From Pedobacter caeni (GTDB taxonomy: Bacteria > Bacteroidota > Bacteroidia > Sphingobacteriales > Sphingobacteriaceae): a DNA stretch of 64,000 nt. The notes below the pieces were generated by a model that saw only the letters and a program-made list of their open reading frames with translations, was not told where the DNA came from and searched no databases. Positions 52,351-60,772 of this stretch are shown piece after piece. Location of the stretch: NCBI RefSeq assembly GCF_900129215.1, contig NZ_FQUQ01000002.1, positions 248,001 through 312,000 of the forward strand, read 5' to 3'. Numbering within the stretch: position 1 is the first letter of the stretch; the number at the start of each line of letters is the position of its first letter. The translations under genes and the position numbers were made by a program.

Positions 52351-52947
52351 TTAACTCTTCTTATTGGGAATAACCGATGACAGGCTGTTTCCTCTGATCA
52401 TAATCGTACTGGCCTTTTTAAGGTTTTCTTTTGATCTTGTAGTGATCTTAATGATGTCAAATTTCATTTGAGTATTCTTGAACGAGGCAAAGCTATCGGA
52501 AGCAGAGACCTGTATACTCAGAATGTATTTTTCATCAATCTTTTGATGACTATCCTTGATTAATTTATCATCTATTAAATAGAGGGCAATTGGATTTGAA
52601 GATTTAACGTACTTATTTTTTACCTCCTGAAGAGTAAGGAACTTGAAATTACCTGGCTTTTTTGTCGTTATAAGAATCTTTGAAGATTTTTTGTCAACAT
52701 CGAAAGTAAGAATCTCATCAGGATTTAGATAGGATATATCCGCAATCTCACCAACATGGATATTATCAATGTAGCACTGAACCGGAGGATTAGTATGAAT
52801 ATAATTTGGGCTCGTATGATCCGGGCTCTTAGTCGCATTGTCATAAGAAACACGGATGGTGTCTGTCTTATTTGCAGATGTGCTTTTTAACTGAGCAAAT
52901 GTGTTTATGGTAAATGAGCAAAGTGCAACGATAAGAAACGCTTTCAT
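52351..52947 (-). CDS. Secreted protein of unknown function
   Basis: I do not recognise the family. The 198-residue protein has a signal peptide (MKAFLIVALCSFTINTFAQ) and a beta-rich mature part with VQCYIDNIHVGEIADISYLNPDEILTFDVDKKSSKILITTKK and a basic tail. The string of short strands suggests a periplasmic beta-sandwich, possibly related to TonB-plug or carboxypeptidase-regulatory-like N-terminal domains; this is weak. It is transcribed convergently with the WGR-SWIM pair and is not in an operon. Confidence 0.65.
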   Translation of the reverse strand: MKAFLIVALCSFTINTFAQLKSTSANKTDTIRVSYDNATKSPDHTSPNYIHTNPPVQCYIDNIHVGEIADISYLNPDEILTFDVDKKSSKILITTKKPGNFKFLTLQEVKNKYVKSSNPIALYLIDDKLIKDSHQKIDEKYILSIQVSASDSFASFKNTQMKFDIIKITTRSKENLKKASTIMIRGNSLSSVIPNKKS

Positions 52948-53047
52948 AATCAGTGATTTAGGTGTTGCATAAATGTAATGATTTTTTTATCATAAAAGGT
53001 CGGTTTCTTTTATCGCTGGATGGTACAGGTAGACCTGAAAATATCAC

Positions 53048-54031
53048 TTAATCCGGCAAAACAAATACTTCAGGGACCAGTTCATAGGCGTCGCCTTTTT
53101 TGCGGACATGTCCTAATCCAGGCCATGGCAGATGATAGGCGAAAATTCTTTGTTTCTTTATCGCGAGCTCTTCCAATACCTTTCTTCTGGTGCTGATGGC
53201 CAGATCAAAGTCTGTATCTCCGAAGAATCCCCATTCAGGATGAGGAATCACAAGGACATCTGAGTGGACAAGGTCCGCTACATTGACCAATTCTTCCAAA
53301 CCCGAAAAAACAGTACAGACAGTGTGTCCGGGGGTATGCCCGGGAGTCAGTTGTAACCTGATACAATCAAAAAGAGTTTCTTTATCATCAAACAGATGAA
53401 GCCTGTCTTTTATCATGGGAATAATTTTATGTGCTACGGAAACCACCGATTCCACCATTTGGGTACTCAACTTACTTTTTGAAAAATCAGGATGACTGGA
53501 TGCCCAGAACTTGTTTTCAATTTTTGATAAATAGACCTGCGCATTCTTAAAGATCAATCCACCATCTTTATTGATTAATCCGCCAATATGATCAGGATGT
53601 GCATGACTGATCACAATGTCTGTTACCTGCGAGGGATCGATTCCTGCTTCGGCGAGCGACTGAGGCAGCCATCCGGATACATTTCCTTCGGAAATTCCGG
53701 TTCCGGTGTCTATGAGGATTAACTTGTCTTTTTTTCTGATCACCAATACATTGATACTCAGGTCTACTTCTTTTACCGAACGGAAATTACTTTTTAGCTC
53801 TTCTGCCACTTTCGCAGAATCAATCATAGGTGCAAAGAAAGGTTGAACAGGGCTAAGCGGTATATGTCCGTCAGTGACAATTGTGAGTTCCAATTCGCCT
53901 AGTGCAAAACGGTGAAAACTCTTTTTAAGATGGCCAGAGGCCAGCGGTTGATCCGCAAATAATCTTTTATAAGGGATTAATGATGCAATTCCCAATAATG
54001 CAGTATTTCTTAGAAAAATTCTTCTTTCCAT
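53048..54031 (-). CDS. Metallo-beta-lactamase-fold hydrolase, exported
   Basis: This MBL-fold enzyme of 327 residues has an N-terminal export signal (MERRIFLRNTALLGIASLIPYKRLFA). The zinc-binding motif ISHAHPDHIGGLI (about residues 139-151) is complete. Later ligands are seen in LTPGHTPGHTVCTVFSG and VNVADLVHSDVL, with the final His in FAYHLPWPGLGHV. Such proteins are quorum-quenching lactonases, thiolesterases or phosphodiesterases; the substrate cannot be read. The promoter region, shared divergently with the beta-helix gene, carries two LacI-type palindromes. Confidence 0.92.
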   Translation of the reverse strand: MERRIFLRNTALLGIASLIPYKRLFADQPLASGHLKKSFHRFALGELELTIVTDGHIPLSPVQPFFAPMIDSAKVAEELKSNFRSVKEVDLSINVLVIRKKDKLILIDTGTGISEGNVSGWLPQSLAEAGIDPSQVTDIVISHAHPDHIGGLINKDGGLIFKNAQVYLSKIENKFWASSHPDFSKSKLSTQMVESVVSVAHKIIPMIKDRLHLFDDKETLFDCIRLQLTPGHTPGHTVCTVFSGLEELVNVADLVHSDVLVIPHPEWGFFGDTDFDLAISTRRKVLEELAIKKQRIFAYHLPWPGLGHVRKKGDAYELVPEVFVLPD

Positions 54032-54217
54032 ATCGTTTTCTTGTAAACCTAGACAATTGAAAAGATCACATCAAGTACGTACAAGAAAGTAACCTAGGTA
54101 CTAAAAACATACTTATACAGAGAATCAGTGCTTTATAAATAAAATATATCTGTTGTTCAGCAGGTAAGTTGAGGACGGCTATATGGCAGAGGAATCAAAA
54201 TAAAGTTAACTCCGGTT

Positions 54218-54252
54218 TTGGGAGCGCTCCCTGAAACTGGGAACGCTCCCAA
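54218..54252. promoter_or_regulatory. Two tandem LacI-family-type operators
   Basis: GGGAGCGCTCCC (54220-54231) is a perfect 12-bp palindrome and GGGAACGCTCCC (54239-54250) is nearly one; their centres are 19 bases apart. The outer arms TTGGGAGCG and CGCTCCCAA are also perfect inverted repeats. The central CG is typical of LacI/GalR operators. They lie about 80 bases before the beta-helix gene and 190 before the divergent MBL gene. No lacI-type gene is present in the window. Confidence 0.6.
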
Positions 54253-54329
54253 TTTCGTTTCCTGCTGATTTTCATTGCTTTATTGTCATTTGGATGATAG
54301 ATTTAGGTTGAGCCAAATATAAAATCTAG

Positions 54330-56099
54330 ATGATGATGAAAGTTTTACGTTATGTACTGGGCATGTCCCTGTTCTTTTATACCGGTATTTGCTATGCTGC
54401 AAATCCTGATGAGCTGAAAACAGATACCACACTGACTAAAGCCGGATTTTTTAATGTGAGGGATTATGGTGCGCTTGGTAATGGGACTACAAATGATGGC
54501 CCAGCAATTCAAAGGGCTATTGATTCTGCTGCTGCAAAAGGTGGGGGAGTGGTGATATTTCCATCCGGAAGGTATTGCCTGGCTGCTTCATTAATTCCAA
54601 AGAGTAACATCACCATGAAAGGCAATGGATTGGGGGCTGTGATCATGGCCACCACAAGTTTTGGTTCTGCTATCGGACAGCCGAAGGCAAACCTATCAAA
54701 TTTTATGGTTTCGGACCTTACTTTTGAAGGTGGGGTGATCGATGAAGGTGTCTTTCCAAGACGTGCCAGGAACTATACCCCTTCCTTTAGCTCTGCAATT
54801 GCCATGACCGGCGACAGGAAGCCGGGGGGATCCTTTCCGCGCATTCAGAATATCATCGTGAAAAACTGTAATATATTAAAAACAAGACAACTGCCTGTGA
54901 TTTTTCATGGGGTAAGTAATGGAGTAATGGTGACTGGCTGTTATTTTGAAAACTGTCTTGATCCTGGATTTACCTGGTGTGAGTCAGTACAGTTTATTGG
55001 AAATAATACAAAAAAAGGTGCTGATAATGGTGTGTCTGTCAGCAGGCAATGTGAAAAAGTAGTGATTGCAAATAATATATTTGATGACGTGGCCTATTGG
55101 GGAATCTGGTGTTCTGGTTTTGTGGATACGCCAAGCAATACTGCAGAGCCGGGGCCCGATACTTTTAGCATCACCGGAAACGTAATCAGGCGCTCTGGTT
55201 TCGGTGGGATCGCCCTGTTGAATGGTCCCCGTTTCGGGACGGTAAGTGGAAATACGATTGACACAGTGTTTAACGGGCCAACCGATGCAAGGAATAAATC
55301 GCAGGGCAGAGGGATTGTAGTTTCTTCGTTTTCGGCAAATGGAGCAGTGATACAGGAAGCGAGAGACATTGTGATCTCAAATAATCTTCTTCGTGATGTT
55401 GCCCGGGGTGGGATTTCTCTTACCGGAGCTTCAGATATCCTGATCACAGGTAACTCTTTCATTAATATCGGTGCAACAGATACTACAGTAACCAAGACAG
55501 ATTTCAATTCCGGGGTGTATACTTATACTACGGGTGTGCCGGGCGAGGAGATCAAACGCATTGGCATTGTTGGCAATTCATTCGTAGATACCAGAGCTAT
55601 CCCTTTATCTAATTATGCATATCCACCTGCAGTCAGGATAAGTAAAGACTCTTATCAGAAAAACAATACGATGATCGGATACCGGCAGCCTCTGGCAGAG
55701 AAACTGGTGGTTGGAGGTAATGGAGATCCGGACCAATCGGTAACCATCAATGCAAAATCCGGTACTTTGAGAGAGTTGCTTTTTCAGACCGCGGGATTGA
55801 GAAGGTGGGACATCAGGGTGAATAATGTAGCTGAAGCAGGAGCGCAGGCGGGCTCTGATTTCTTAATTATCAGAAGAAATGATGATGGAACTGTGGCTGG
55901 TAATCCGATTACCATTACCCGTTCAGATGGTGCAATGAAGCTGGCAGAGCCGACCGGAAAACTTGGTTTTTTTGGTCAGACACCGATTGTTAAGTACAAT
56001 GCGATTCCAAATACAACAGGTGCTACACTTTCTGCTCTGGAAGAGGAGCTGAATAAATTGAAAGCTTTGGTAAGAGCCTATGGTTTGATGACTCCTTAA
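54330..56099 (+). CDS. Exported right-handed beta-helix (pectate-lyase-like) protein with tailspike-like C-terminus
   Basis: This 589-residue protein has a signal peptide (ending CYAANPDE). The signature FFNVRDYGALGNGTTNDGPAIQRAIDSAAAKGGGVVIFPSGRY (residues about 36-80) is the pectate lyase/rhamnogalacturonase superfamily start. Many short repeats form a right-handed beta helix through about residue 450 (for example ISNNLLRDVARGGISLTGASDILITGNSFINI). The last about 55 residues (KLGFFGQTPIVKYNAIP, then a short coiled segment ALEEELNKLKALVRAYGLM) match phage tailspike-like C-terminal motifs rather than normal pectate lyases. It is followed after 12 bases by a SGNH esterase gene. It likely cleaves or binds a polysaccharide. 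Confidence 0.88.
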   Translation: MMMKVLRYVLGMSLFFYTGICYAANPDELKTDTTLTKAGFFNVRDYGALGNGTTNDGPAIQRAIDSAAAKGGGVVIFPSGRYCLAASLIPKSNITMKGNGLGAVIMATTSFGSAIGQPKANLSNFMVSDLTFEGGVIDEGVFPRRARNYTPSFSSAIAMTGDRKPGGSFPRIQNIIVKNCNILKTRQLPVIFHGVSNGVMVTGCYFENCLDPGFTWCESVQFIGNNTKKGADNGVSVSRQCEKVVIANNIFDDVAYWGIWCSGFVDTPSNTAEPGPDTFSITGNVIRRSGFGGIALLNGPRFGTVSGNTIDTVFNGPTDARNKSQGRGIVVSSFSANGAVIQEARDIVISNNLLRDVARGGISLTGASDILITGNSFINIGATDTTVTKTDFNSGVYTYTTGVPGEEIKRIGIVGNSFVDTRAIPLSNYAYPPAVRISKDSYQKNNTMIGYRQPLAEKLVVGGNGDPDQSVTINAKSGTLRELLFQTAGLRRWDIRVNNVAEAGAQAGSDFLIIRRNDDGTVAGNPITITRSDGAMKLAEPTGKLGFFGQTPIVKYNAIPNTTGATLSALEEELNKLKALVRAYGLMTP

Positions 56100-56111
56100 T
56101 GTTCATTCAAA

Positions 56112-57599
56112 TTGATTAAGATGAGAAAACATTTTCAATTCAGTTGCTTGGTATTCATCATCCTGGGTTATGCCTGCTCAGGCGCTGCTCAATCTGTGCC
56201 ACAAAAAGATCAGGAAAGGGATCGGTTGATTGCCGCAAGTCAGGCTGGTGCAATGCCATTATTTTTTGATATTGCCGCACTGAACGGACCAGAGGTATTG
56301 CCGGGTGATTTTAAAAACGGGAACGAGTTTTTGCTGAGAGGTGGTTTGCCTAATTTTTTTGATAAGCTGAAGCATAAAAAAAGTGGGAACATCGGGTATC
56401 TGGGAGGGAGCATTACCCGGGCCGGCAATATGTATAGAGTACAGTCTGCAAAATACATCCAAAGCATGTTTCCGGGATCGAAGTTACAAGGAATTAATGC
56501 AGGTGTTTCCGGGACAGGGACTGATTTAGGGGCTTGTCGTTTGTATGATCAGCTTTTAAAATACCATCCGGATCTGGTGTTTGTTGAATTCGCGGTTAAC
56601 CAGGCTTTTCCGGATGGAATGGAGGGCATCATCCGTCAGATTATAAAGTACGACCCCACCATAGATATTTGCATTTTATACACCATTTATGAGGGACAGG
56701 CAAAGTATTATGCAGAAGGCAAAGTGCCTCCAAATATTGCTGCTTTGGAACGTATTGCCGCACACTATAACCTCCCATCGATACATATGGGTTTGCAGGC
56801 TGGGATATTGGAAGCGGAAGGGAAGCTGCTTTGGAAAGCTGGCCAGGTGCTGAGTCAGGAACGCAGTCAGGTGCCCGGTCAGAAACACAACCCGACGCTA
56901 AGTCCGGGACAACTGATCTTTAGTCAGGATGGTGTGCATCCTTCCGAAGCAGGAGGAAGCCTGTATGCCGGTGCAATTGCCAGGGCGATGGAAAAAATGA
57001 AAGAAAATGATCAGCCTAAAGCCCACGTGATGCCTGCTGGTTTAATTGCTGACCATTGGGAGGATGCAACGATGTATGCGCCAAAGGAAATTGCAACCTT
57101 TAGCCGGGAATGGTCCTCAGTTGATCCCAATGAAATTGATCAGTTCAGGCAATTTTCAGGTTGGTTTCCTTATGTGATGAAAGCGGATCAGCCTGGTGCT
57201 TCTTTTACCTTTAAGTTTCAGGGAGAAATGTTTGGTTTTTTTGATATCGGTGGTCCGGAATCGGGGCAGCTCATCGTTGAGCTGGACGGTAAAAAGGTGA
57301 AGCTGAATCCAGGCAGATTTCCACATATGGGAAAGGCGGTACCAGAGGGGGAAGCCGAAGTTGCTGTGCTGAACAGGTTCAATTCATTTTGTAATAACCG
57401 ATACCGGGGGCAATATCATATCATTGAGGTTGAGCCAGGTACACATGAAGTAAGGTTGTCCATCTCTCCTGTGATTCCTGATAAAAGAAAGATTTTAGGT
57501 GAAAAACAATTGGATGATATCACCCAACATCCTGAAAAATACAACAGGACTGCAGCATATATTGGCAAGATATTGCTCAGAGGAAAAATGATCAGGTGA
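56112..57599 (+). CDS. SGNH/GDSL-family hydrolase
   Basis: This 495-residue protein has a signal peptide (to about residue 26). The SGNH blocks are visible: GYLGGSITRAG with the catalytic Ser (block I), INAGVSGTGTDLG (block II Gly), VFVEFAVNQ (block III Asn) and DGVHPSEAGG with the Asp-His pair (block V). An additional beta-rich C-terminal domain of about 170 residues (SGWFPYVMKADQPGASFTFKFQGEMFGFFDIGG) is uncharacterised. Such enzymes remove acetyl or other esters from polysaccharides. It lies directly behind the beta-helix gene, so the pair probably processes one glycan. Confidence 0.9.
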   Translation: MIKMRKHFQFSCLVFIILGYACSGAAQSVPQKDQERDRLIAASQAGAMPLFFDIAALNGPEVLPGDFKNGNEFLLRGGLPNFFDKLKHKKSGNIGYLGGSITRAGNMYRVQSAKYIQSMFPGSKLQGINAGVSGTGTDLGACRLYDQLLKYHPDLVFVEFAVNQAFPDGMEGIIRQIIKYDPTIDICILYTIYEGQAKYYAEGKVPPNIAALERIAAHYNLPSIHMGLQAGILEAEGKLLWKAGQVLSQERSQVPGQKHNPTLSPGQLIFSQDGVHPSEAGGSLYAGAIARAMEKMKENDQPKAHVMPAGLIADHWEDATMYAPKEIATFSREWSSVDPNEIDQFRQFSGWFPYVMKADQPGASFTFKFQGEMFGFFDIGGPESGQLIVELDGKKVKLNPGRFPHMGKAVPEGEAEVAVLNRFNSFCNNRYRGQYHIIEVEPGTHEVRLSISPVIPDKRKILGEKQLDDITQHPEKYNRTAAYIGKILLRGKMIR

Positions 57600-57603
57600 A
57601 AAA

Positions 57604-57741
57604 TTGCGGAAATGGACTAAGAAGCTGCGCATAACTGGCTTAAGTTCTCACTTATTGATTCTGGTGGACATTTTATTAATTATCAGTTATCTTGCAGTAG
57701 AAAAGATCTGGCAGGAATACCGTAGATCAGATCATAAATAA
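57604..57741 (+). CDS. Possible 45-aa single-pass membrane peptide
   Basis: A TTG-initiated ORF of 45 codons starts 4 bases after the SGNH stop. It encodes a basic N-terminus (RKWTKKLR), a hydrophobic helix (LLILVDILLIISYLAV) and a charged tail (EKIWQEYRRSDHK), a sensible small membrane protein layout. The following gene starts just after it (57751). There is no ATG, so the assignment is tentative. Confidence 0.35.
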   Translation: MRKWTKKLRITGLSSHLLILVDILLIISYLAVEKIWQEYRRSDHK

Positions 57742-57750
57742 TTGAGCAAT

Positions 57751-58842
57751 ATGTACATCAGGCACCTGTTTTTAGTTTTTTTTCTTTTGATCAGTATTGC
57801 GGTATTTGCGAACATGGGACAACCCTACCGGGAGGGCTCCAGTCACTCCCTTTTATTTTTTGGGAAGGAATTGGAAGTTTCTGCTGAATCTATAAAAATC
57901 AAAGTTATTTCGGATGATACCATACAAGAATCCGCATATTATGCTACTCAATATGAGATTTCTTATGAAGTAAGTTCAGGGCAGGCCCGCCTTTTACCAT
58001 TGTTGTTTATTGCAATAGGTTTAGAAGATAAACCCTTGATTAAAATAAACGGGAAAATCGTGAATGCTGCGGATGTTAAGGCGGCAATGAAAAAAGGTGA
58101 TCCTAAGTTTTACCCCTTTCTTAAACCTCATGATGGTGATGATGTCGGTGTATTTTACGAAAAAGGGAAGGAAGAAATCGTAAACGTCAATAGCCTGGTT
58201 TATTTTGAAGCCGATTTAAAAAAAGGAAAAAATACGATTACTGTTGCTTATAAAGCAGTTATGGGTTATAATACTTATGGTTTTTACAGGAGTCTGGATA
58301 TTGATTACGCTTTATTTCCTTCTAAGTACTGGGCATCCTTTGGACCAATAAAAATTGACCTGGAGTTACCTGAAGAACTTCGTTTGGAAAGCGCTTCTGT
58401 AGGGGAAGCCCGCAAAAATAAAAACATTTATTCCTGGACGCTAAACAAGCTCCCTGAGCAGGATTTGAAAATTGTAATCATCCCTGTGTTTTCTTTGCTG
58501 TCGAAGGTGTTGTTGGCCATCAGTCCATTAGGTTTGGCAACGATAGGTTTCTCAGGCCTTTTTTACCTGCATTTTTTAGCGCTTAAAAAGCGTAAACAAG
58601 CGATGAAAACCGGTTTTAACTGGGTGCTGACGCTTGGGATAGTTTTTGTTCCCGTCTTGTTTTACGTTTTCTTTTTACTCGCTTACGATCTAATCGACTG
58701 GAGTTTAGCTAAGCATTCCTTGGGCAGGCATGGTTATGTATTTTTAGTGGTACTGAGCTTACCATTATTCTGGGTGGTTTACTGGGTGCTGATGTTATGG
58801 CTCAATAGCCGGATATTGACCAGTGCAGAACAGGGTAAATAA
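57751..58842 (+). CDS. Membrane-anchored protein of unknown function
   Basis: I do not recognise the family. The 363-residue protein has a signal peptide (MYIRHLFLVFFLLISIAVFA), an extracytoplasmic beta-rich part (about 21-240, with SLVYFEADLKKGKNTITVAYKAVMGYNTYGFYRSLDIDYALFPSKYWASFG) and three C-terminal transmembrane helices (AISPLGLATIGFSGLFYLHFL, WVLTLGIVFVPVLFYVFFLLAY, YVFLVVLSLPLFWVVYWVLMLWL). I chose ATG 57751; an upstream in-frame TTG at 57742 would add three residues. It lies between the SGNH region and the capsule locus. Confidence 0.7.
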   Translation: MYIRHLFLVFFLLISIAVFANMGQPYREGSSHSLLFFGKELEVSAESIKIKVISDDTIQESAYYATQYEISYEVSSGQARLLPLLFIAIGLEDKPLIKINGKIVNAADVKAAMKKGDPKFYPFLKPHDGDDVGVFYEKGKEEIVNVNSLVYFEADLKKGKNTITVAYKAVMGYNTYGFYRSLDIDYALFPSKYWASFGPIKIDLELPEELRLESASVGEARKNKNIYSWTLNKLPEQDLKIVIIPVFSLLSKVLLAISPLGLATIGFSGLFYLHFLALKKRKQAMKTGFNWVLTLGIVFVPVLFYVFFLLAYDLIDWSLAKHSLGRHGYVFLVVLSLPLFWVVYWVLMLWLNSRILTSAEQGK

Positions 58843-58938
58843 GGAGCAATTGTCCTGTCCGTATCCCTATAATTGGGTATATTTCGTTAATCCTAGGATA
58901 AAATTTTAAAATATAGCGCATGTAAACTGTCGCTATTG

Positions 58939-58946
58939 TACTTTTG
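58939..58946 (+). promoter_or_regulatory. Candidate -7 box of the capsule locus
   Basis: TACTTTTG matches TAnnTTTG exactly, 72 bases before the CpsB-type gene. No TTTG -33 box is clear. Confidence 0.4.
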
Positions 58947-59017
58947 TTAAAGCAAACTCTGGCAGATCATCATGAATTACAGGTTTGAGTTTAAAAAAAT
59001 CCTTTAAAAACCTTAAC

Positions 59018-59746
59018 ATGTTTTCCTTTTTTAAAAAAAGAGCGCACATCGACCATTTGGAGTGGTTAGGAGTGGATATGCATTCCCATTTATTGCCCGC
59101 CATTGATGATGGGGCAACAGATGTTGTACAGTCTGTAGGTTTTATAAAAAGGTTACATGAACTCGGATTTCAAAAACTGCTTTGTACTCCTCATGTGTTC
59201 AGCGATTTATATCCCAATACCCCGGAGACGATACAATCTGCGTTAGATCATACCCGTGTGGCCTTAAAGGCTGCAAACGTAGCTGTTGAAATTGGGACCG
59301 CCGCGGAGTACATGGTCAATGATACGTTCAAAGTTACCTCTGAACTCCTTTGTTTGCCGAATAAACATGTGCTCATCGAGATGTCATACCTCTCCGAAAT
59401 GCCAAATATTGAACAGGTCATTTTCAACCTGCAGGTAAAAGGATACATCGTGATCCTTGCCCATCCTGAGCGTTATAATTTTTACTTCGAAAAGCACCAG
59501 CGCTTTCACCGCTTTAAGGAAATGGGGGTATTGTTCCAGCTCAACCTGCTGTCGGTATCCGGATACTATGGTAAGGATGTGAAGAAGCTTGCGGAATACC
59601 TGTTACAGAAAAACTACTATGATTTGGCGGGAACAGACCTGCACCACGACAAACATTTACACGTGTTAACGCAAGAAACACAGAGCGGCCGTCTTTTTAA
59701 TAAGCTGGGACATGTGGGTTTCAAGAACAAGGAGCTGTTTTTTTGA
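59018..59746 (+). CDS. CpsB/YwqE-like PHP-family protein-tyrosine phosphatase
   Basis: This is a manganese-dependent protein-tyrosine phosphatase of the PHP fold, 242 residues, that dephosphorylates the capsule kinase Wzc. Metal-binding blocks are GVDMHSHLLPAIDDGA, LLCTPHVFSD, AEYMVND, ILAHPERYNFY and AGTDLHHDKHLH. I chose ATG 59018 (MFSFFKK); an upstream TTG at 58985 would add 11 poor residues. It heads the polysaccharide gene cluster, whose kinase lies at 60773. Confidence 0.93.
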   Translation: MFSFFKKRAHIDHLEWLGVDMHSHLLPAIDDGATDVVQSVGFIKRLHELGFQKLLCTPHVFSDLYPNTPETIQSALDHTRVALKAANVAVEIGTAAEYMVNDTFKVTSELLCLPNKHVLIEMSYLSEMPNIEQVIFNLQVKGYIVILAHPERYNFYFEKHQRFHRFKEMGVLFQLNLLSVSGYYGKDVKKLAEYLLQKNYYDLAGTDLHHDKHLHVLTQETQSGRLFNKLGHVGFKNKELFF

Positions 59747-59790
59747 TTAAATACCCATTTCTGGCTAGGTGTACTGAAATTTAAATCAAT

Positions 59791-59798
59791 TAGTTTTG
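59791..59798 (+). promoter_or_regulatory. Candidate -7 box before the Wza gene
   Basis: TAGTTTTG is an exact TAnnTTTG match, 50 bases before the export lipoprotein gene. No paired -33 element is visible. Confidence 0.35.
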
Positions 59799-59847
59799 CT
59801 TTTACGGAATTCTGCTGGTTAGGCGGTTTTTTTAGATCGAAATTACT

Positions 59848-60654
59848 ATGATTAAATTAATGTTAACAAAAAAATACCTGAATTGTCTGATTATTTTCTC
59901 TGTTTTTCTGTTAAGTTCCTGTTCTGTTACGAAAAAAGTTCCTTATTTCCAGGATATTGATGCAGATGGTAAGTCTTTGTTTGCTAAAACGGGTGAATTT
60001 AAAGAGTTAACTATCCATACTGATGATATTCTGTCTATTTCTATTGTAACTATTGATGCTACAACGGCTATGCCGGTTAATCAACTGGCGGGTCAGAGCG
60101 TAAGTTCGGTAGTTCAACAGGCCAATCCGGCGGGACTTTCTTCAACAAGTGGTTTTTTGGTAGATAAAAACGGGGAAATCGACATTTCGGTAGTTGGAAA
60201 GGTCAAGGTAGCAGGGTTAACTACCTATGAAGCCCGGGAATTGATTAAAAGTAAAGCATCCGTGGTTTACAGAGATCCTAATGTACAGGTAAGGTATGCA
60301 AATTTCAAGGTTACGGTATTGGGAGAAGTAACCAGACCGGCATCTTACGTCTTGCCAAATGAAAAAGTCAGTGTTTTGGATGCACTGGGAATGGCAGGTG
60401 ATCTGACCATTTTTGGAAGAAGAGAGAACGTCTTGCTGATCCGGGATATCGATGGGAAGAAAGAGTTTGCAAGGTTAGACCTCAACTCTTCCCAGGTTTT
60501 CAACAGCCCATTTTATTACCTGAAACAAAATGATGTGATCTATGTGGAACCTAACAAAGGTAAAGCTGCTTCATTGAATCAGGCGAGGACACAAACTTTT
60601 GCAGTAATTGGAACCGCCCTTTCCGTGTTGATCGTATTGTTCTCAAGACTTTAA
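59848..60654 (+). CDS. Wza-like polysaccharide export outer membrane lipoprotein
   Basis: This 268-residue protein belongs to the polysaccharide biosynthesis/export family. The lipobox is LSSC with Cys at about residue 25. The Poly_export domain includes HTDDILSISIVTIDATTAMPVNQLAG, DKNGEIDISVVGKVKVAGLTTYEARELIKSKAS, and a SLBB-like domain with VTVLGEVTRPASYVLPNEKVSVLDALGMAGDLTIFGRRENVLLIR. A C-terminal hydrophobic segment (TFAVIGTALSVLIVLFSRL) would anchor it. It forms the export channel with the Wzc kinase encoded 118 bases downstream. Confidence 0.94.
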   Translation: MIKLMLTKKYLNCLIIFSVFLLSSCSVTKKVPYFQDIDADGKSLFAKTGEFKELTIHTDDILSISIVTIDATTAMPVNQLAGQSVSSVVQQANPAGLSSTSGFLVDKNGEIDISVVGKVKVAGLTTYEARELIKSKASVVYRDPNVQVRYANFKVTVLGEVTRPASYVLPNEKVSVLDALGMAGDLTIFGRRENVLLIRDIDGKKEFARLDLNSSQVFNSPFYYLKQNDVIYVEPNKGKAASLNQARTQTFAVIGTALSVLIVLFSRL

Positions 60655-60696
60655 TAAATAGCATCATCTGACATCTATATCATATTAAATGAAACC

Positions 60697-60737
60697 ATCA
60701 TGATCTTTCCTGTCGCAGCAGGATCGGATATCATGAT
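60697..60737 (+). promoter_or_regulatory. Weak stem-loop between wza and wzc genes
   Basis: Outer ATCATGAT arms (60697-60704 and 60730-60737) and an inner TCCTG/CAGGA stem form an interrupted hairpin in the 118-base gap. Function is unclear. Confidence 0.3.
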
Positions 60738-60772
60738 TGCTTCATAACAGATGAAAAAAACAACATATACTA

